The notes: generated from the sequence alone by a model not told the origin. Positions 25,692-34,814 are shown, counted from the stretch's first letter. The stretch: DNA of 64,000 nt from Streptoalloteichus tenebrarius (GCF_024171885.1 NZ_JAMTCP010000001.1:310001-374000); one strand, 5' to 3'. Numbers and translations: made by a program.

Positions 25692-26324
25692 TCAGCCGGA
25701 GAAGATCGCCGCGCGGATGTCGGGTTGGTGGGCCAAGTGGTAGGCGGTGACGACGTTGGTCGGAATCCGTCCCCGCTCCGCCACCGCGTGCCCGTTGGCG
25801 GCGGCCCACTCGCGAATGGCCCGGCCCTCCTCCCTGTTGGTCGCCTTCGGCTCCGCCTCCGCGGCCTTCGGCGCCTTCGCCTTCGTCTTCGACGCGGGCT
25901 TCTCCGCCTTCTCTGCCTTCTGCGCGGACTTCGTCGTCGCCGACTTCGGAGCCGACTTCACCGAGGACTTCGGGGACTTCGGGGACGACCTGGCGGAGGA
26001 CCTCGACGCGGCCCTGGCCGAGGGGGCCACGACGTTCTCGGTTGTCGTCGCGTCCTCCGTGACAGTCGGCGCGGCGGCCGACGTGGTCCTGGCCGAGGCC
26101 GCCGTGGTCACCCTCGCCGTGGCGGCGCGCGCCTTGCGCGACCCCCGCGCGCGGCGGGCCGAGGCGACATAGGGCTCCAGGAGGTCCCGGAGCTTGGCCG
26201 CGTTCGACGCGGTCAGGTCAATCGTGTAGTCGACTCCGTCGAGGCCGAAGCGCACCGGGGAGATGTCGCTGCCGGTGGAGCCGTCCAGGTCGTCGACAAG
26301 GTTCACAACCACTTTCCGTGCCAA
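25692..26324 (-). CDS. lsr2: Lsr2-family nucleoid protein with extended basic linker
   Basis: A 210-residue Lsr2 homologue, against about 110 for the canonical protein. The N-terminal dimerisation domain (1-60) starts MARKVVVNLVDDLDGSTGSD. The C-terminal DNA-binding domain (161-210) has the AT-hook-like RGR (184-186) followed by IPTNVVTAYHLAH. Between them lie about 100 residues rich in Ala, Lys, Ser and Pro (for example SAPKSATTKSAQKAEKAEKP), resembling histone H1 or HupB tails. Lsr2 binds AT-rich DNA and silences transferred genes in actinobacteria. The long linker might allow longer bridging or phase separation; that is inference. Confidence 0.9.
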   Translation of the reverse strand: MARKVVVNLVDDLDGSTGSDISPVRFGLDGVDYTIDLTASNAAKLRDLLEPYVASARRARGSRKARAATARVTTAASARTTSAAAPTVTEDATTTENVVAPSARAASRSSARSSPKSPKSSVKSAPKSATTKSAQKAEKAEKPASKTKAKAPKAAEAEPKATNREEGRAIREWAAANGHAVAERGRIPTNVVTAYHLAHQPDIRAAIFSG

Positions 26325-26606
26325 CGGTGCTGCCCCAATCGATGTCGTGTGCTCGGTTTGTCCCGGGGAGAACTCTGTGTGCGGCGGAGTGTCCGTGATG
26401 GTAGCGACTGGCGAACATCCTGAGCACCCGCGCTCCGGTGGTTGTGATCGACAACGCGGCGCCTTCGAGGAAGGCGACGTAACCGTTGATCACTTGTGGG
26501 TGCGGGGTGACCGACGAGTCGCAGCGGGGACGGCGGGGCAATGCCACCTCGCGTCGACAGGTTCGGCAATGACCGACTGACCGACAGTCGCTCGGAAAGC
26601 GGGTCG

Positions 26607-27035
26607 TTACGAGAATCGGGCGACGAAGCGGCGTTGCCACGGCGTCTCGACGGCACGGCGCGCGTAATGCTGTCGGACGTAGGCGACGGCCTCCCGTCCC
26701 GGAACTCCGTCCAACACCGCGAGGCAGGCCAACGCGGTGCCAGTGCGACCGAATCCGCCGCCGCACGCCACTTCGACCCGTTCGTTCTCCGCGCGTTCCC
26801 ACGCCTCGCGCAGCACGGTCGAGGCCTCGGCCCTGTCGGACGGCAGCCAGAAGTCGGGCCACCGCAGCCACCGGCTTTCCCAGTCGACGGCCGGGGGTTC
26901 GTGCCCCAGCAGGTACACCGCGAAGGAGGGCGTGGGTCCGGGCGGGAGGGGGTGGCGCAGCCCTCGTCCGCGCACGAGCCGGCCGGAGGGGAGGCGCAGC
27001 ACGCCGGGCGCGGTGGGTTCCCAGGTGGTGATCAT
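26607..27035 (-). CDS. Protein-tyrosine-phosphatase-like protein
   Basis: A 142-residue protein with a C-x5-R phosphate loop, ACGGGFGRTGTALACLAVL (C91, R97). This is the cysteine phosphatase signature, but the usual His before the Cys is Ala. A WPDFWLPSDR segment may hold the general acid Asp. It could be an active DSP-type phosphatase with a modified loop or a phospho-binding pseudophosphatase. ATG 27035 (MITTWEPT) was chosen over 27068. A 13-bp repeat array lies directly upstream. Confidence 0.7.
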   Translation of the reverse strand: MITTWEPTAPGVLRLPSGRLVRGRGLRHPLPPGPTPSFAVYLLGHEPPAVDWESRWLRWPDFWLPSDRAEASTVLREAWERAENERVEVACGGGFGRTGTALACLAVLDGVPGREAVAYVRQHYARRAVETPWQRRFVARFS

Positions 27036-27061
27036 GTCGTGAGGGTAGCCGGAGGACTCCG

Positions 27062-27113
27062 CCATCACTCGGGGCCATCACTCGGGGCCACCACTCGGGG
27101 CCACCACTCGGGG
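27062..27113. repeat. Four tandem 13-bp repeats
   Basis: Two copies of CCATCACTCGGGG and two of CCACCACTCGGGG lie between the phosphatase-like gene and the minus-strand MBL gene. The period is exactly 13 bp, as in the arrays at 7383 and 40146. Confidence 0.9.
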
Positions 27114-27148
27114 AACGCCCGGCGTCGTCGCTGTCCACCGTGGCGCGC

Positions 27149-28054
27149 CTAGAGATCGAGGGTGATCTGTCCTCCGGCGGCGGTGAGCATCGCGGCGAGC
27201 GCGGCCGGCACGTCGACCGGGTAGCCGTGGACCTCGGCGTGGGCGACGCGGAGGTTCACGGCGTGCCGCTCGGGGTCGAGCCAGTCGGCCCACCGGGCGC
27301 GGGCCCGCCGTTCCGGCTCGGGGTCGGCCGGGTCGTCGAGGGTGGACGCGGTGTCGAGCAGCCAGCGCAGGTAGTCGGCGACCCTCGTGACGAGGCCGTC
27401 ACGGGCGGACGCGACCGGTCCGTGCCCAGGGACGAGCCAGCGGGCTCCGACCTCGTCGATCCAGTCCAGTGTGGACAGCCACCCCGCCACGGAGCCGTGC
27501 AGGGCCAGGGGGACCACGCCGTGGGAGAGCAGGTCGCCGACGAACAGCACGCCGTCGTGGGGGTGCCAGACGACGAGGTCGCCGTGGGTGTGGGCGGGCC
27601 GGGCGACGGGGATGACCTCCACGGTGTTGCCGCCGCCGAGGTCGACGCGGGTGGCGTCGGTGATGGCGGTGGTGTTCTCGGGCGGGGTGATGTCGCCCCA
27701 GGATTCGCAGGCGAAGACCTGCGGGTAGGTGTGCGGGCCGTTGGCGATCTCCTTGGCGGCGGTCTCGGTGACGAGCACGGTGCCGCCGGACTCGGTGATG
27801 AGCCTGGCGCCGTTGGCGTGGTCGCCGTGGCTGTGGGTCAGCGCGGCGGTGAGGGGGACGTGGGGGCTGGAGCTGTGGGCGCTGAGCGCGTCGAGGAGTC
27901 GTCGGGTGCGGCTCTCGGTGGCGCAGGTGTCGACGAGGACGGTGCGTTCGGCGCCGGTGATCCAGCCGGCGTTGTTGAGGAACCAGCCGCCGTCGGGTTG
28001 GACGTAGGCGGCGACCCGGGCGCTGAGGTTGTTCACGTGCGGTTGTGCTGACAC
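27149..28054 (-). CDS. MBL-fold metallo-hydrolase
   Basis: A 301-residue metallo-hydrolase. The metal site is THSHGDHANG (H74, H76, D78, H79). GDLVVWHPHDGVLFVGDLLS and WLVPGHGPV complete the site in the manner of glyoxalase II-like and beta-lactamase-like hydrolases. GTG 28054 is preceded by AAAGGAC, whereas the longer frame adds a low-complexity extension. It stands alone on the minus strand. Confidence 0.83.
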   Translation of the reverse strand: MSAQPHVNNLSARVAAYVQPDGGWFLNNAGWITGAERTVLVDTCATESRTRRLLDALSAHSSSPHVPLTAALTHSHGDHANGARLITESGGTVLVTETAAKEIANGPHTYPQVFACESWGDITPPENTTAITDATRVDLGGGNTVEVIPVARPAHTHGDLVVWHPHDGVLFVGDLLSHGVVPLALHGSVAGWLSTLDWIDEVGARWLVPGHGPVASARDGLVTRVADYLRWLLDTASTLDDPADPEPERRARARWADWLDPERHAVNLRVAHAEVHGYPVDVPAALAAMLTAAGGQITLDL

Positions 28055-28744
28055 GGGTTGTCCTTTCGGGGGTGGGGTGACGGACGCGGGGAGGGCTCGC
28101 GTCGAGCGTGTCACCGGCCGGTTGGCGCCCTGGTGCTGGGCGTCGCCCCTGGACACTCAAGATCATTTGTCACGCCGTCAGCGTAGGGGGTGGGTGACCG
28201 CCGCCGCGCCCCCGACACTCGACTTAGCGCGAAAGGGTGGTTTCGGTCAAATTGGGTGGGGTGGCGCGGCGCGGCCCGTGACACCCTGTTGACGTGCTTC
28301 ATCGTGAATCCCCGTGAATCCCCGTGATGACGAGGCGCGCCGCGAAGTCCGGCGGGTTCGTGACCGCCCGAATCCGCGGAGCGCCCGGCATTTCGGTCGG
28401 GGAATGAGGTGGCCCCGGGGGCGGAACAGCGGTCCCTTTCTTTCCGAGATGTTTCCCGCCGCCGTGGCGACGCTCCTCTGATCACGCGGCGGTCGCCGGG
28501 GTCCGCGCGGAAGAAGTGGCGTGCCGTCCCTGGTCCTGTGGCTCTCGTCAAGGGAGGGGCGCGCCTTCCGTCGCGTTCCCTGGGCGTCCGGCCGTCCCGA
28601 GGGGCGGTCGGCGCGAGAAACGTGAGCATGTTGCTGTGTCCGGCTGCCTTCGGCCGGCCGCGTCCCGTGCTCCGTGCGACGTAGATGGTTCGGAGAAACG
28701 GGCGCACGTCGACGTGTGCCCGATGATGTGGGGGGATGTGCGTG
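28055..28744. other. Long intergenic region between MBL and GMC genes
   Basis: About 690 bp containing the two divergent promoters. No protein or RNA family was recognised. Open frames read across it, but their codon use looks random. Confidence 0.5.
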
Positions 28745-30331
28745 ATGAGCAGAAAGAACAGTGTGAACCCGAGTGGCCCTCGTCGAGGTGACACCGGTTC
28801 GTGGGATGTGATGGTGGTGGGGGCCGGCACGGCCGGGTCCGTGGTCGCGCGTCGGTTGGTGGACGCGGGTCGGCGGGTGCTGGTGGTGGAGGCCGGCGGG
28901 CGGGACGAGCACCCGGCGATCCACGACCCGACCAGGTTGTTGGAGCTGTGGGGGTCCAGTGTGGACTGGGGGTTCTGGACCGAGCCGCAGCCGGGGTGCG
29001 GTGGTCGGCGGATCTACTGGCCGCGTGGTCGGGTGCTGGGCGGGTGTTCGGCGATCAACGGAATGATCTACACGCGTGGCGCCTCCGCGGACTACGACCA
29101 CTGGGCGTACCAGGGGTGTTATGGCTGGGACTGGGCCTCGGTGCTGCCCTACTTCCGGCGTGCGGAGGACCACGGGAACGCCTCCGCCGCCTCGGGGAGG
29201 GAGGGTGGTCCGCTCCCGGTCACCCGGAACAGTGGTCCCAGCGCGCTCGCGGAGGCGTTCGTGCGCGCGGCGCAGGAGTGGGGCCTGCCGCTGATCGACG
29301 ATGGCGCGAGCGGCGAGCGGGAGGGGGTGTCGCTGACCTCCCGCATGATCCGTGCGGGACGCCGCGCCAGCGCGTGGGCGTCCTATGTCGCTCCCGTCAT
29401 GGGCGAGCGGAACCTGTCGGTGGTGACGAACGCGTTGGTGCACCGTGTGGTCGTGGAGCGGGGTCGGGCCACCGGTGTCGACTACAGCGTGGACGGGCAG
29501 CTCTATCACGCCCGCGCCGACGAGATCGTGCTGTGCGCCGGGGTGATCGGTTCGGCGCACCTGCTGCTGCTGTCGGGGATCGGCCCCGCCCGCCAGCTCG
29601 CCGAGCTGGGTATTCGGGTGCGCGCCGACGTGCCGGGGGTGGGGGAGAACCTGCACGACCACCTGGTGGTGCCGTTGGTGTGGGAGTCCCGGCAGCCGGT
29701 GCCGGCCTCGGCGGTGGGGTTGGAGGCCCACCTGTACTGGCGGTCGCACCCTGGTTTGTTGGTGCCGGACACGCAGCCGGTGTTGATGGGGTTCCCGTTC
29801 CCGCCGCCGGGCTGGTCTCGGCCGGAGCAGGGGTTCACGGCGATGGCGGGGTTGGATCATCCGCGCAGTCGGGGGCGGTTGTGGTTGCGTTCGGCGGATC
29901 CGGCGCAGGCCCCGGCGTTGGACCCGAGGGTGTACGCGGAGCCGCACGATCTGGAGGTGATGGTCGACTCGGTGCGGATGGTGCGGGAGATCGTCGGGCA
30001 GCGGGCGTTGGACGGCTGGCGCGGGTCGGAGGTCTCCCCAGGTGCCGAGCGGGTGAGCCGGAGTCAGATCCGGGAGTACGTGCGGTTGGCGACGTTGTCC
30101 TATCACCACCAGGTCGGCACGTGCCGGATGGGCGTGGACAGCATGGCGGTGGTGGACCCGGAGTTGCGGGTGCGGGGTGTTGAGGGCTTGCGGGTGGCGG
30201 ACGCGTCGGTCATGCCGCAGGCGCCGACGGGGAACACCACGGCTCCAGTGGTGATGATCGGGGAGAAGGCCGCCGACCTCGTCCTCGGGCGGACGACGGT
30301 GCGGGCGGCCAGGGAGCACAGCGCCGCGTAG
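28745..30331 (+). CDS. GMC-family FAD oxidoreductase (choline dehydrogenase-like)
   Basis: A 528-residue flavoenzyme oxidising an alcohol. The FAD motif VVGAGTAGSVVARRLVDAGR lies near the N-terminus. GRVLGGCSAINGMIYTRG is the GMC signature 1 region, and VLCAGVIGSAHLLLLSGIGP is signature 2. The active-site His is probably in YHHQVGTCRMG, and TGNTTAPVVMIGEKAADL closes the FAD site. ATG 28745 is favoured over 28736 for spacing from the GGGGGG sequence upstream. A GNAT gene follows 51 bp later on the same strand. Confidence 0.9.
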   Translation: MSRKNSVNPSGPRRGDTGSWDVMVVGAGTAGSVVARRLVDAGRRVLVVEAGGRDEHPAIHDPTRLLELWGSSVDWGFWTEPQPGCGGRRIYWPRGRVLGGCSAINGMIYTRGASADYDHWAYQGCYGWDWASVLPYFRRAEDHGNASAASGREGGPLPVTRNSGPSALAEAFVRAAQEWGLPLIDDGASGEREGVSLTSRMIRAGRRASAWASYVAPVMGERNLSVVTNALVHRVVVERGRATGVDYSVDGQLYHARADEIVLCAGVIGSAHLLLLSGIGPARQLAELGIRVRADVPGVGENLHDHLVVPLVWESRQPVPASAVGLEAHLYWRSHPGLLVPDTQPVLMGFPFPPPGWSRPEQGFTAMAGLDHPRSRGRLWLRSADPAQAPALDPRVYAEPHDLEVMVDSVRMVREIVGQRALDGWRGSEVSPGAERVSRSQIREYVRLATLSYHHQVGTCRMGVDSMAVVDPELRVRGVEGLRVADASVMPQAPTGNTTAPVVMIGEKAADLVLGRTTVRAAREHSAA

Positions 30332-30382
30332 GACCTAATCCGTTCCGGAATGCTGGGAGGGACGACGCGAGGGGGGAGAGTC

Positions 30383-31030
30383 ATGAGCGAGATCGAGGTG
30401 CGCCCGTACGCGCCGGCTGACCGAGCCGCTGTGCGGGAGTTGTTCGAGCGCGCGGGCGAGGGCACACCGTCCGGGTCAATCTGGGGACATCCCGAGTCCG
30501 AGGCCGCCGTCTATCTCATGCCGTACGTGGAACACGCGCCGGAAACCCTTCTCGTCGCCCTGTTGGACGGAGAGATGGTTGGTTATCTCGCCGGGTGCGT
30601 CGACAGTTCCCGGTTTCCCTCGGAAAGCGCGCGGATGACGCACGCGATCAGGACGTATCGCCTGTTCCTCAGGCCGGGCCCCCTGGCATTCTTCGCCCGA
30701 GCCGCGCTCGACACCGTCCGGTGCGCGCTGCGCCGGGAGCCCGTGCCCGGGGACTTCACCGATCCCCGGTGGCCGGCGCACCTGCACATCAACCTCGTGC
30801 CTCGCGCGCGAGGTGTCGGCGCGGGAGCGGCCCTGATGCGGCGGTGGCTCGACCATCTGCGGGCGGTGGAGTCGCCGGGCTGTCATCTCCAGACCCTGGT
30901 TGAGAACACGCGGGCCGTGCGTTTCTTCGCGCGCATGGGCTTCGAGAAGCACGGACCCACGCCCGTGGTGCCGGGCCTTCGGCACCACGGGCGGCCCGTG
31001 CACCAGCAGACGATGGTGTGGAGCCCCTGA
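30383..31030 (+). CDS. GNAT-family N-acetyltransferase
   Basis: A 215-residue acetyltransferase-fold protein. The start EIEVRPYAPADRAAVRELFE is typical of GNATs, and the acetyl-CoA pyrophosphate loop appears as PRARGVGAGAALMRRWLDHL. The later TLVENTRAVRFFARMGFEKHG is the usual motif B. An insert of about 35 residues (RTYRLFLRPGPLAFFARAAL) sits between the halves. ATG 30383 follows GGGGGGAG. It may be co-transcribed with the GMC gene. Confidence 0.85.
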   Translation: MSEIEVRPYAPADRAAVRELFERAGEGTPSGSIWGHPESEAAVYLMPYVEHAPETLLVALLDGEMVGYLAGCVDSSRFPSESARMTHAIRTYRLFLRPGPLAFFARAALDTVRCALRREPVPGDFTDPRWPAHLHINLVPRARGVGAGAALMRRWLDHLRAVESPGCHLQTLVENTRAVRFFARMGFEKHGPTPVVPGLRHHGRPVHQQTMVWSP

Positions 31031-31055
31031 TCACCTCGATGCCCCGCGCCGGGCC

Positions 31056-31084
31056 TTGACACGACTTCCATGCATGATCACTAT
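31056..31084 (+). promoter_or_regulatory. Promoter candidate of the SDR gene
   Basis: TTGACA (31056-31061), then 17 bp, then CACTAT (31079-31084), followed by an unusually A/T-rich stretch before GTG 31132. Confidence 0.5.
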
Positions 31085-31131
31085 CTGTGTAGGAAAAATA
31101 TGCTTACGCATGGATGTGAGGTGAAGGGACT

Positions 31132-32046
31132 GTGCGCGTGTTCCTGACGGGAGCCACCGGCTACATCGGCGGCTCCCTCGCCGCCCGCCTGGTGCGGGAC
31201 GGGCACGAGGTCGTCGGTCTGACGCGGTCCGAGCGCGGGGCCGAGGCGCTGCGCGAACGCGGCGTCGCGCCGGTCCTCGGCACGCTCGACGACCGCGCCG
31301 TCCTGGCCCGTGAGGCGGCCGCGGCCGACGCCGTGATCAACGCAGCGGACAGCGACCACCGCGTGGCGGCCGAGGCGCTCGTGGACGCCCTCGCCGGCTC
31401 GGGCAAGCCCCTGCTGCACACGAGCGGGTCCAGCATCGTGGGCGACGACGCGCGCGGCGAGCTCTCCGAGCACGTCTACACCGAGGAGGACATCCGTCCC
31501 GACGGTCCGTGGCGGCCCACCCCGGACAAGGCCCCTCGGGTTGCGATCGACCGGCTCGTGCTCGACGCCGGAACCAGGGGCGTGCGATCCGTGGTCCTGT
31601 GCAACAGCCTGATCTACGGCCACGGGCGCGGCATCGCCCGCGACAGCGTGCAGATCCCCCGGCTCGTGGCGCAGGCCAGGGCCAGCGGCGTGGCCCGGCA
31701 CATCGGCCCTGGCCGCAACATCTGGTCGACCGTCCACATCGACGACGTGGTCGACCTGTACCTGCTGGCGCTCGCCGACGCGCCCGCAGGGGCGTTCTAC
31801 TTCGTGGAGAACGGCGAGGCGTCGTTCGCCGAGATGACGCGGGCGATCGCGGAGGCGCTGGGCCTCGGCCCGGCCGAACCGTGGGACATCGACTCGGCGA
31901 TCGCCGAGTGGGGGTACGAGCCCGCCGTCTACGCCCTCGGGTCCAACAGCCGGGTCCGCGGCGTCCGCGCCAGGGAGGAGCTGGGGTGGACGCCGCGCCA
32001 CGGCTCCGTGACCGACTGGATCCGCCACGAGCTGACAGCCGAGTGA
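31132..32046 (+). CDS. NAD-dependent epimerase/dehydratase-family SDR
   Basis: A 304-residue extended SDR. The N-terminus MRVFLTGATGYIGGSLAARL has the GATGYIG NAD(P) motif. The catalytic YxxxK pair is not obvious; in its region lie LLHTSGSSIV and CNSLIYGHG. IWSTVHIDDVVDLYLLAL matches the end of many epimerase/reductase domains. The substrate is unknown. It is monocistronic with its own promoter. Confidence 0.85.
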   Translation: MRVFLTGATGYIGGSLAARLVRDGHEVVGLTRSERGAEALRERGVAPVLGTLDDRAVLAREAAAADAVINAADSDHRVAAEALVDALAGSGKPLLHTSGSSIVGDDARGELSEHVYTEEDIRPDGPWRPTPDKAPRVAIDRLVLDAGTRGVRSVVLCNSLIYGHGRGIARDSVQIPRLVAQARASGVARHIGPGRNIWSTVHIDDVVDLYLLALADAPAGAFYFVENGEASFAEMTRAIAEALGLGPAEPWDIDSAIAEWGYEPAVYALGSNSRVRGVRAREELGWTPRHGSVTDWIRHELTAE

Positions 32047-32385
32047 CACTGTCCAGGACAGGTCGTCCGGTTCTGGTCGGAGAGTCCACAGAGGACAGAT
32101 CGGAGGCTGTCGCTCGGGGATCCGGTGTTGTGTCCGTCCTGTCGGCGAGGATGAATCTCCGGTAAACCTGAGGTCCGGCTCTGCCTTGATGGCCACGGCA
32201 GGAACTCAGGAGCAGTCCCGTGCCGTGCCGTCGTGAGCGGCGCGGCACGGGACCCGCGTGCGGCCGGAGCGGCATGGCCGAAAGGAGAAGCCGCGACGTG
32301 TGTCCCGTTTCGACAGTGCGGGCGACGGGTGCGCGGTGGTACTCCTGGGAGTCGAAGTGTCGCTCGCACGCGTCTGGAGACGTCG
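32047..32385. other. Intergenic region with a 16-bp hairpin
   Basis: GTCCCGTGCCGTGCCG (32215-32230) pairs with 32238-32253 through one G-T pair around a 7-base loop. It lies about 170 bp after the SDR stop and before the VOC gene. It may be a terminator or a 5' structural element of the VOC mRNA. Confidence 0.55.
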
Positions 32386-32733
32386 ATGGCCGTTCGCCGT
32401 GTCGTGCCCAACATCCGGTCCGAGGCCGTGGGGGAGAGCCGGGAGTTCTACGGCCTGCTCGGCTTCGAAGAGGTGATGAACCACGGCTGGATCATGACCC
32501 TCGGGTCGGCGTCCACCCCCGCGGCGCAGGTCAGTGTCATGACCGAGGACAGGACCGCGCCGGTCGTGCCCGACCTGAGCGTCGAGGTGGACGATGTGGA
32601 CGCGGCGTACGAGGCCATGCTCCAGCGCGGCGCGGAGATCATCCATCCGCTGACCGACGAGGAGTGGGGAGTGCGGCGGTTCTTCGTCAGGGACCCGAAC
32701 GGCCGAGTGGTCAACGTGCTGGCGCACCGCTGA
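32386..32733 (+). CDS. VOC-superfamily (glyoxalase/bleomycin-resistance) protein
   Basis: A 115-residue single VOC module. It starts AVRRVVPNIRSEAVGESREF and ends FFVRDPNGRVVNVLAHR, the typical D-P-N-G-x closing motif. Such proteins dimerise and act as metal-dependent lyases, dioxygenases or antibiotic-binding proteins. The usual metal ligands are only partly recognisable, so binding rather than catalysis is possible. Confidence 0.82.
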   Translation: MAVRRVVPNIRSEAVGESREFYGLLGFEEVMNHGWIMTLGSASTPAAQVSVMTEDRTAPVVPDLSVEVDDVDAAYEAMLQRGAEIIHPLTDEEWGVRRFFVRDPNGRVVNVLAHR

Positions 32734-32765
32734 CGCTGTTGGTTGTTGGCTCGTGTTCCGTGTGC

Positions 32766-32906
32766 TGTCAAGCCTGTCATCCTGTTGAGGGACGGGTTTA
32801 TCCACAGGCGCTCCAGTTGTCCACAGCCTCGCGTGATCACCTTGGGGGCGGGGGTCAGGGCGGATAGGCTGGAGCAGGGCTCGCCCCCCAGGGCGGGTGG
32901 GGGCTG
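32766..32906. repeat. 141-bp intergenic repeat copy 1 with DnaA-box-like sites
   Basis: The last 106 bp (32801-32906) are identical to 33069-33174; the first 35 bp are diverged. It contains TTATCCACA (32798-32806) and TTGTCCACA (32817-32825), start points 19 bp apart. Both resemble actinomycete DnaA boxes. A GGATAGGCT and a GC-rich hairpin-forming region follow. Confidence 0.85.
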
Positions 32907-33033
32907 TCCTTCGGTGATCGTGATCCCGGTTCGGCGAGGGGTGGGGCTCGTGTCCACCCGGTGTCGGGGCCGGTGTCTTCCGCCCGCCCGGTGGCGGCAG
33001 GGCGGGATGTTCTGTGGCTGATGTTCGGGGTGG

Positions 33034-33174
33034 TGTCAAGCCGGTCCTCCTGTCGGGCGACGGGGTTGTCCACAGGCGCTCCAGTTGTCCACAGCCTCGC
33101 GTGATCACCTTGGGGGCGGGGGTCAGGGCGGATAGGCTGGAGCAGGGCTCGCCCCCCAGGGCGGGTGGGGGCTG
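33034..33174. repeat. 141-bp intergenic repeat copy 2 with DnaA-box-like sites
   Basis: Direct repeat of 32766-32906, 268 bp downstream. It carries TTGTCCACA at 33066-33074 and 33085-33093, again 19 bp apart. No replication gene is near. After this copy, up to 33479, I see no supported gene, only a short hydrophobic reading frame and the hydrolase promoter. Confidence 0.85.
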
Positions 33175-33479
33175 ACCTGGGGTAGTGGGGCTGGGGCGCT
33201 GGTCCTGGTTGTGGTGCTGGGCATTGTGGTGCTGGGCCTCTTCGCCGGTGGCTGTGACGCCCTGCCCCGCGCCGCTGTGAGCGGCGCGACCTCCGGGGCA
33301 TTCCGGAGCGGGGTCTCAGGGGCGGAGGCCGACGAGACCAGGGCCCGTCCCCGATGTTGGGCGGCGCCGGTCGGGTGAGGCTGGGGCGCGAACAAGATCA
33401 GCGAGGGGCGTGACGGGGTCGGTCGACTGCTCGGTCGGTCGCCGCGACGCCCCTCGCGGTCCCAGCCGGAAGGACCAGA

Positions 33480-34697
33480 ATGACCCTGACTGACAGGCGA
33501 CGCCCCCGCCGCGCCGTCGTGGCCGCGCTCCTCTCCTCCGCGGTGCTCGCGGGCGTCGTGGGTGTGGCGCCAGCGGCCCTGGCCGCGACGCCGGAGGGTT
33601 CGGCGGCCGTCGCCGAGCGTTGCTCGCCACTGCCCGACCAGGACCAGCGGGCGCTGCGGAACGCGATCGCCGGCCTGCCCAACAGCGACGTCAACGGCGC
33701 GCTCGTCCGGGTCAGCGGCGAGGCCGGCTGCTGGCGGGGGACCTCGGGTGTGGCCAAGGACGGCTCCCGGCGGCCGGTGCCGGACAACGCCCGGTTCCGG
33801 ATCGGCAGCATGACCAAGACCTTCACGGCCGTCACCGTGTTGCGACTGGTCGCCGACGGGTCGATCGACCTGGACCGGCCGATCCAGCACTACCTGCCCG
33901 ACCTGCTGCCCGCCGACCGCCCGCCGATCACCGTCCGCCAGGTGCTCACCTACACCAGCGGGCTCCAGGGGCTGGCGGTCAACAGCAAGGACCCGTCGTG
34001 GTTCTTCGAGCACCGCTTCGACACCTTCCGGCCCGGTGAACAGCTCGACACCCGGGCGCCGCTGCTCTTCCAGCCGGGCGAGAAGCAGCACTACGGCAAC
34101 GCCGACTACATCGTCGCCGGCCTGCTCGTGGAGAAGGTGACCGGACGGCGCTGGGAGAGGGTCGTCGAGGACACCATCCTGCGCCCGCTGGGCATGGGGG
34201 ACACCGTGGCTCCCGGCGTCGACCCGAAGATCCACGGACCGCACGCGCGTGCCTACGAGGCGGTGACCAGGAACGGGAGGACCACGCTGGTCGACGTCAC
34301 CGAGGCCAACCCCTCGTTGCAGTGGTCGGCGGCCTCGATGATCTCGACCGCCGCCGACCTCGACCGGTTCCTGGTGGCGCTGTTCAGTGGTCGCCTCCTG
34401 CCCCAGGAGCAACTCGACGTCATGCTCACGGTCCCGGACGTGATGACCTACGACGGCGACGACGACCCGACGAACGACGTCAAGGCCGTGCACAGCGCGG
34501 GACTCACCCAGTTCACGCTGAACGGCGTCACCATCTGGGGCAAGACCGGGGACCGACCCGGCTACAACAACGGCATGGGCGCGACGACGGACCTGCGCCG
34601 TCGCCTGGTCTACTCGGTGAACACCCTCCACATGGGACAGCCCCAGCCGGCGATCGCCGGTCGCGTCATCACGGCCGCCTTCCCCAAGAACACCTGA
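33480..34697 (+). CDS. Secreted serine beta-lactamase/DD-peptidase-family hydrolase
   Basis: A 405-residue exported penicillin-binding-fold (class C beta-lactamase-like) protein. A signal peptide with an Arg-rich start, hydrophobic VVAALLSSAVLAGVVGVA and AALA cleavage site ends near residue 36. Catalytic S110-x-x-K113 is in GSMTKTF, Y205-x-N207 in YGNADY, and K355-T-G in GKTGDRPGY. Relatives include D-alanyl-D-alanine carboxypeptidases (Streptomyces R61-like), esterases and D-aminopeptidases. It acts outside the membrane on peptidoglycan-like or ester substrates. Confidence 0.88.
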   Translation: MTLTDRRRPRRAVVAALLSSAVLAGVVGVAPAALAATPEGSAAVAERCSPLPDQDQRALRNAIAGLPNSDVNGALVRVSGEAGCWRGTSGVAKDGSRRPVPDNARFRIGSMTKTFTAVTVLRLVADGSIDLDRPIQHYLPDLLPADRPPITVRQVLTYTSGLQGLAVNSKDPSWFFEHRFDTFRPGEQLDTRAPLLFQPGEKQHYGNADYIVAGLLVEKVTGRRWERVVEDTILRPLGMGDTVAPGVDPKIHGPHARAYEAVTRNGRTTLVDVTEANPSLQWSAASMISTAADLDRFLVALFSGRLLPQEQLDVMLTVPDVMTYDGDDDPTNDVKAVHSAGLTQFTLNGVTIWGKTGDRPGYNNGMGATTDLRRRLVYSVNTLHMGQPQPAIAGRVITAAFPKNT

Positions 34698-34705
34698 CCG
34701 CTGTG

Positions 34706-34754
34706 GCCGGCCGCGGGGCGCGTACCGGACCGCTGCCCGGACCCCGCGGCCGGC
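34706..34754 (+). terminator. Hairpin after the serine hydrolase gene
   Basis: A perfect 13-bp GC stem (34706-34718 with 34742-34754) surrounds a 23-base loop and starts 8 bp after the stop codon. It could serve both convergent genes. Confidence 0.55.
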
Positions 34755-34814
34755 TCACGGCCATGAGCACGCGGGTGCGCGTGGCCGTTCCTCAAGAACG
34801 CCCTGGGCGGCCCG

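Noticed and set aside
32797-33093. Chromosomal origin (oriC)
   Set aside because: There are only four DnaA-like boxes, no AT-rich unwinding region, and no dnaA, dnaN or related gene nearby.
33181-33378. Short hydrophobic frame with a possible lipobox (LFAGGC)
   Set aside because: It has no acceptable start codon or ribosome-binding site, and its low-complexity GTG/CTG repeats explain the hydrophobicity.
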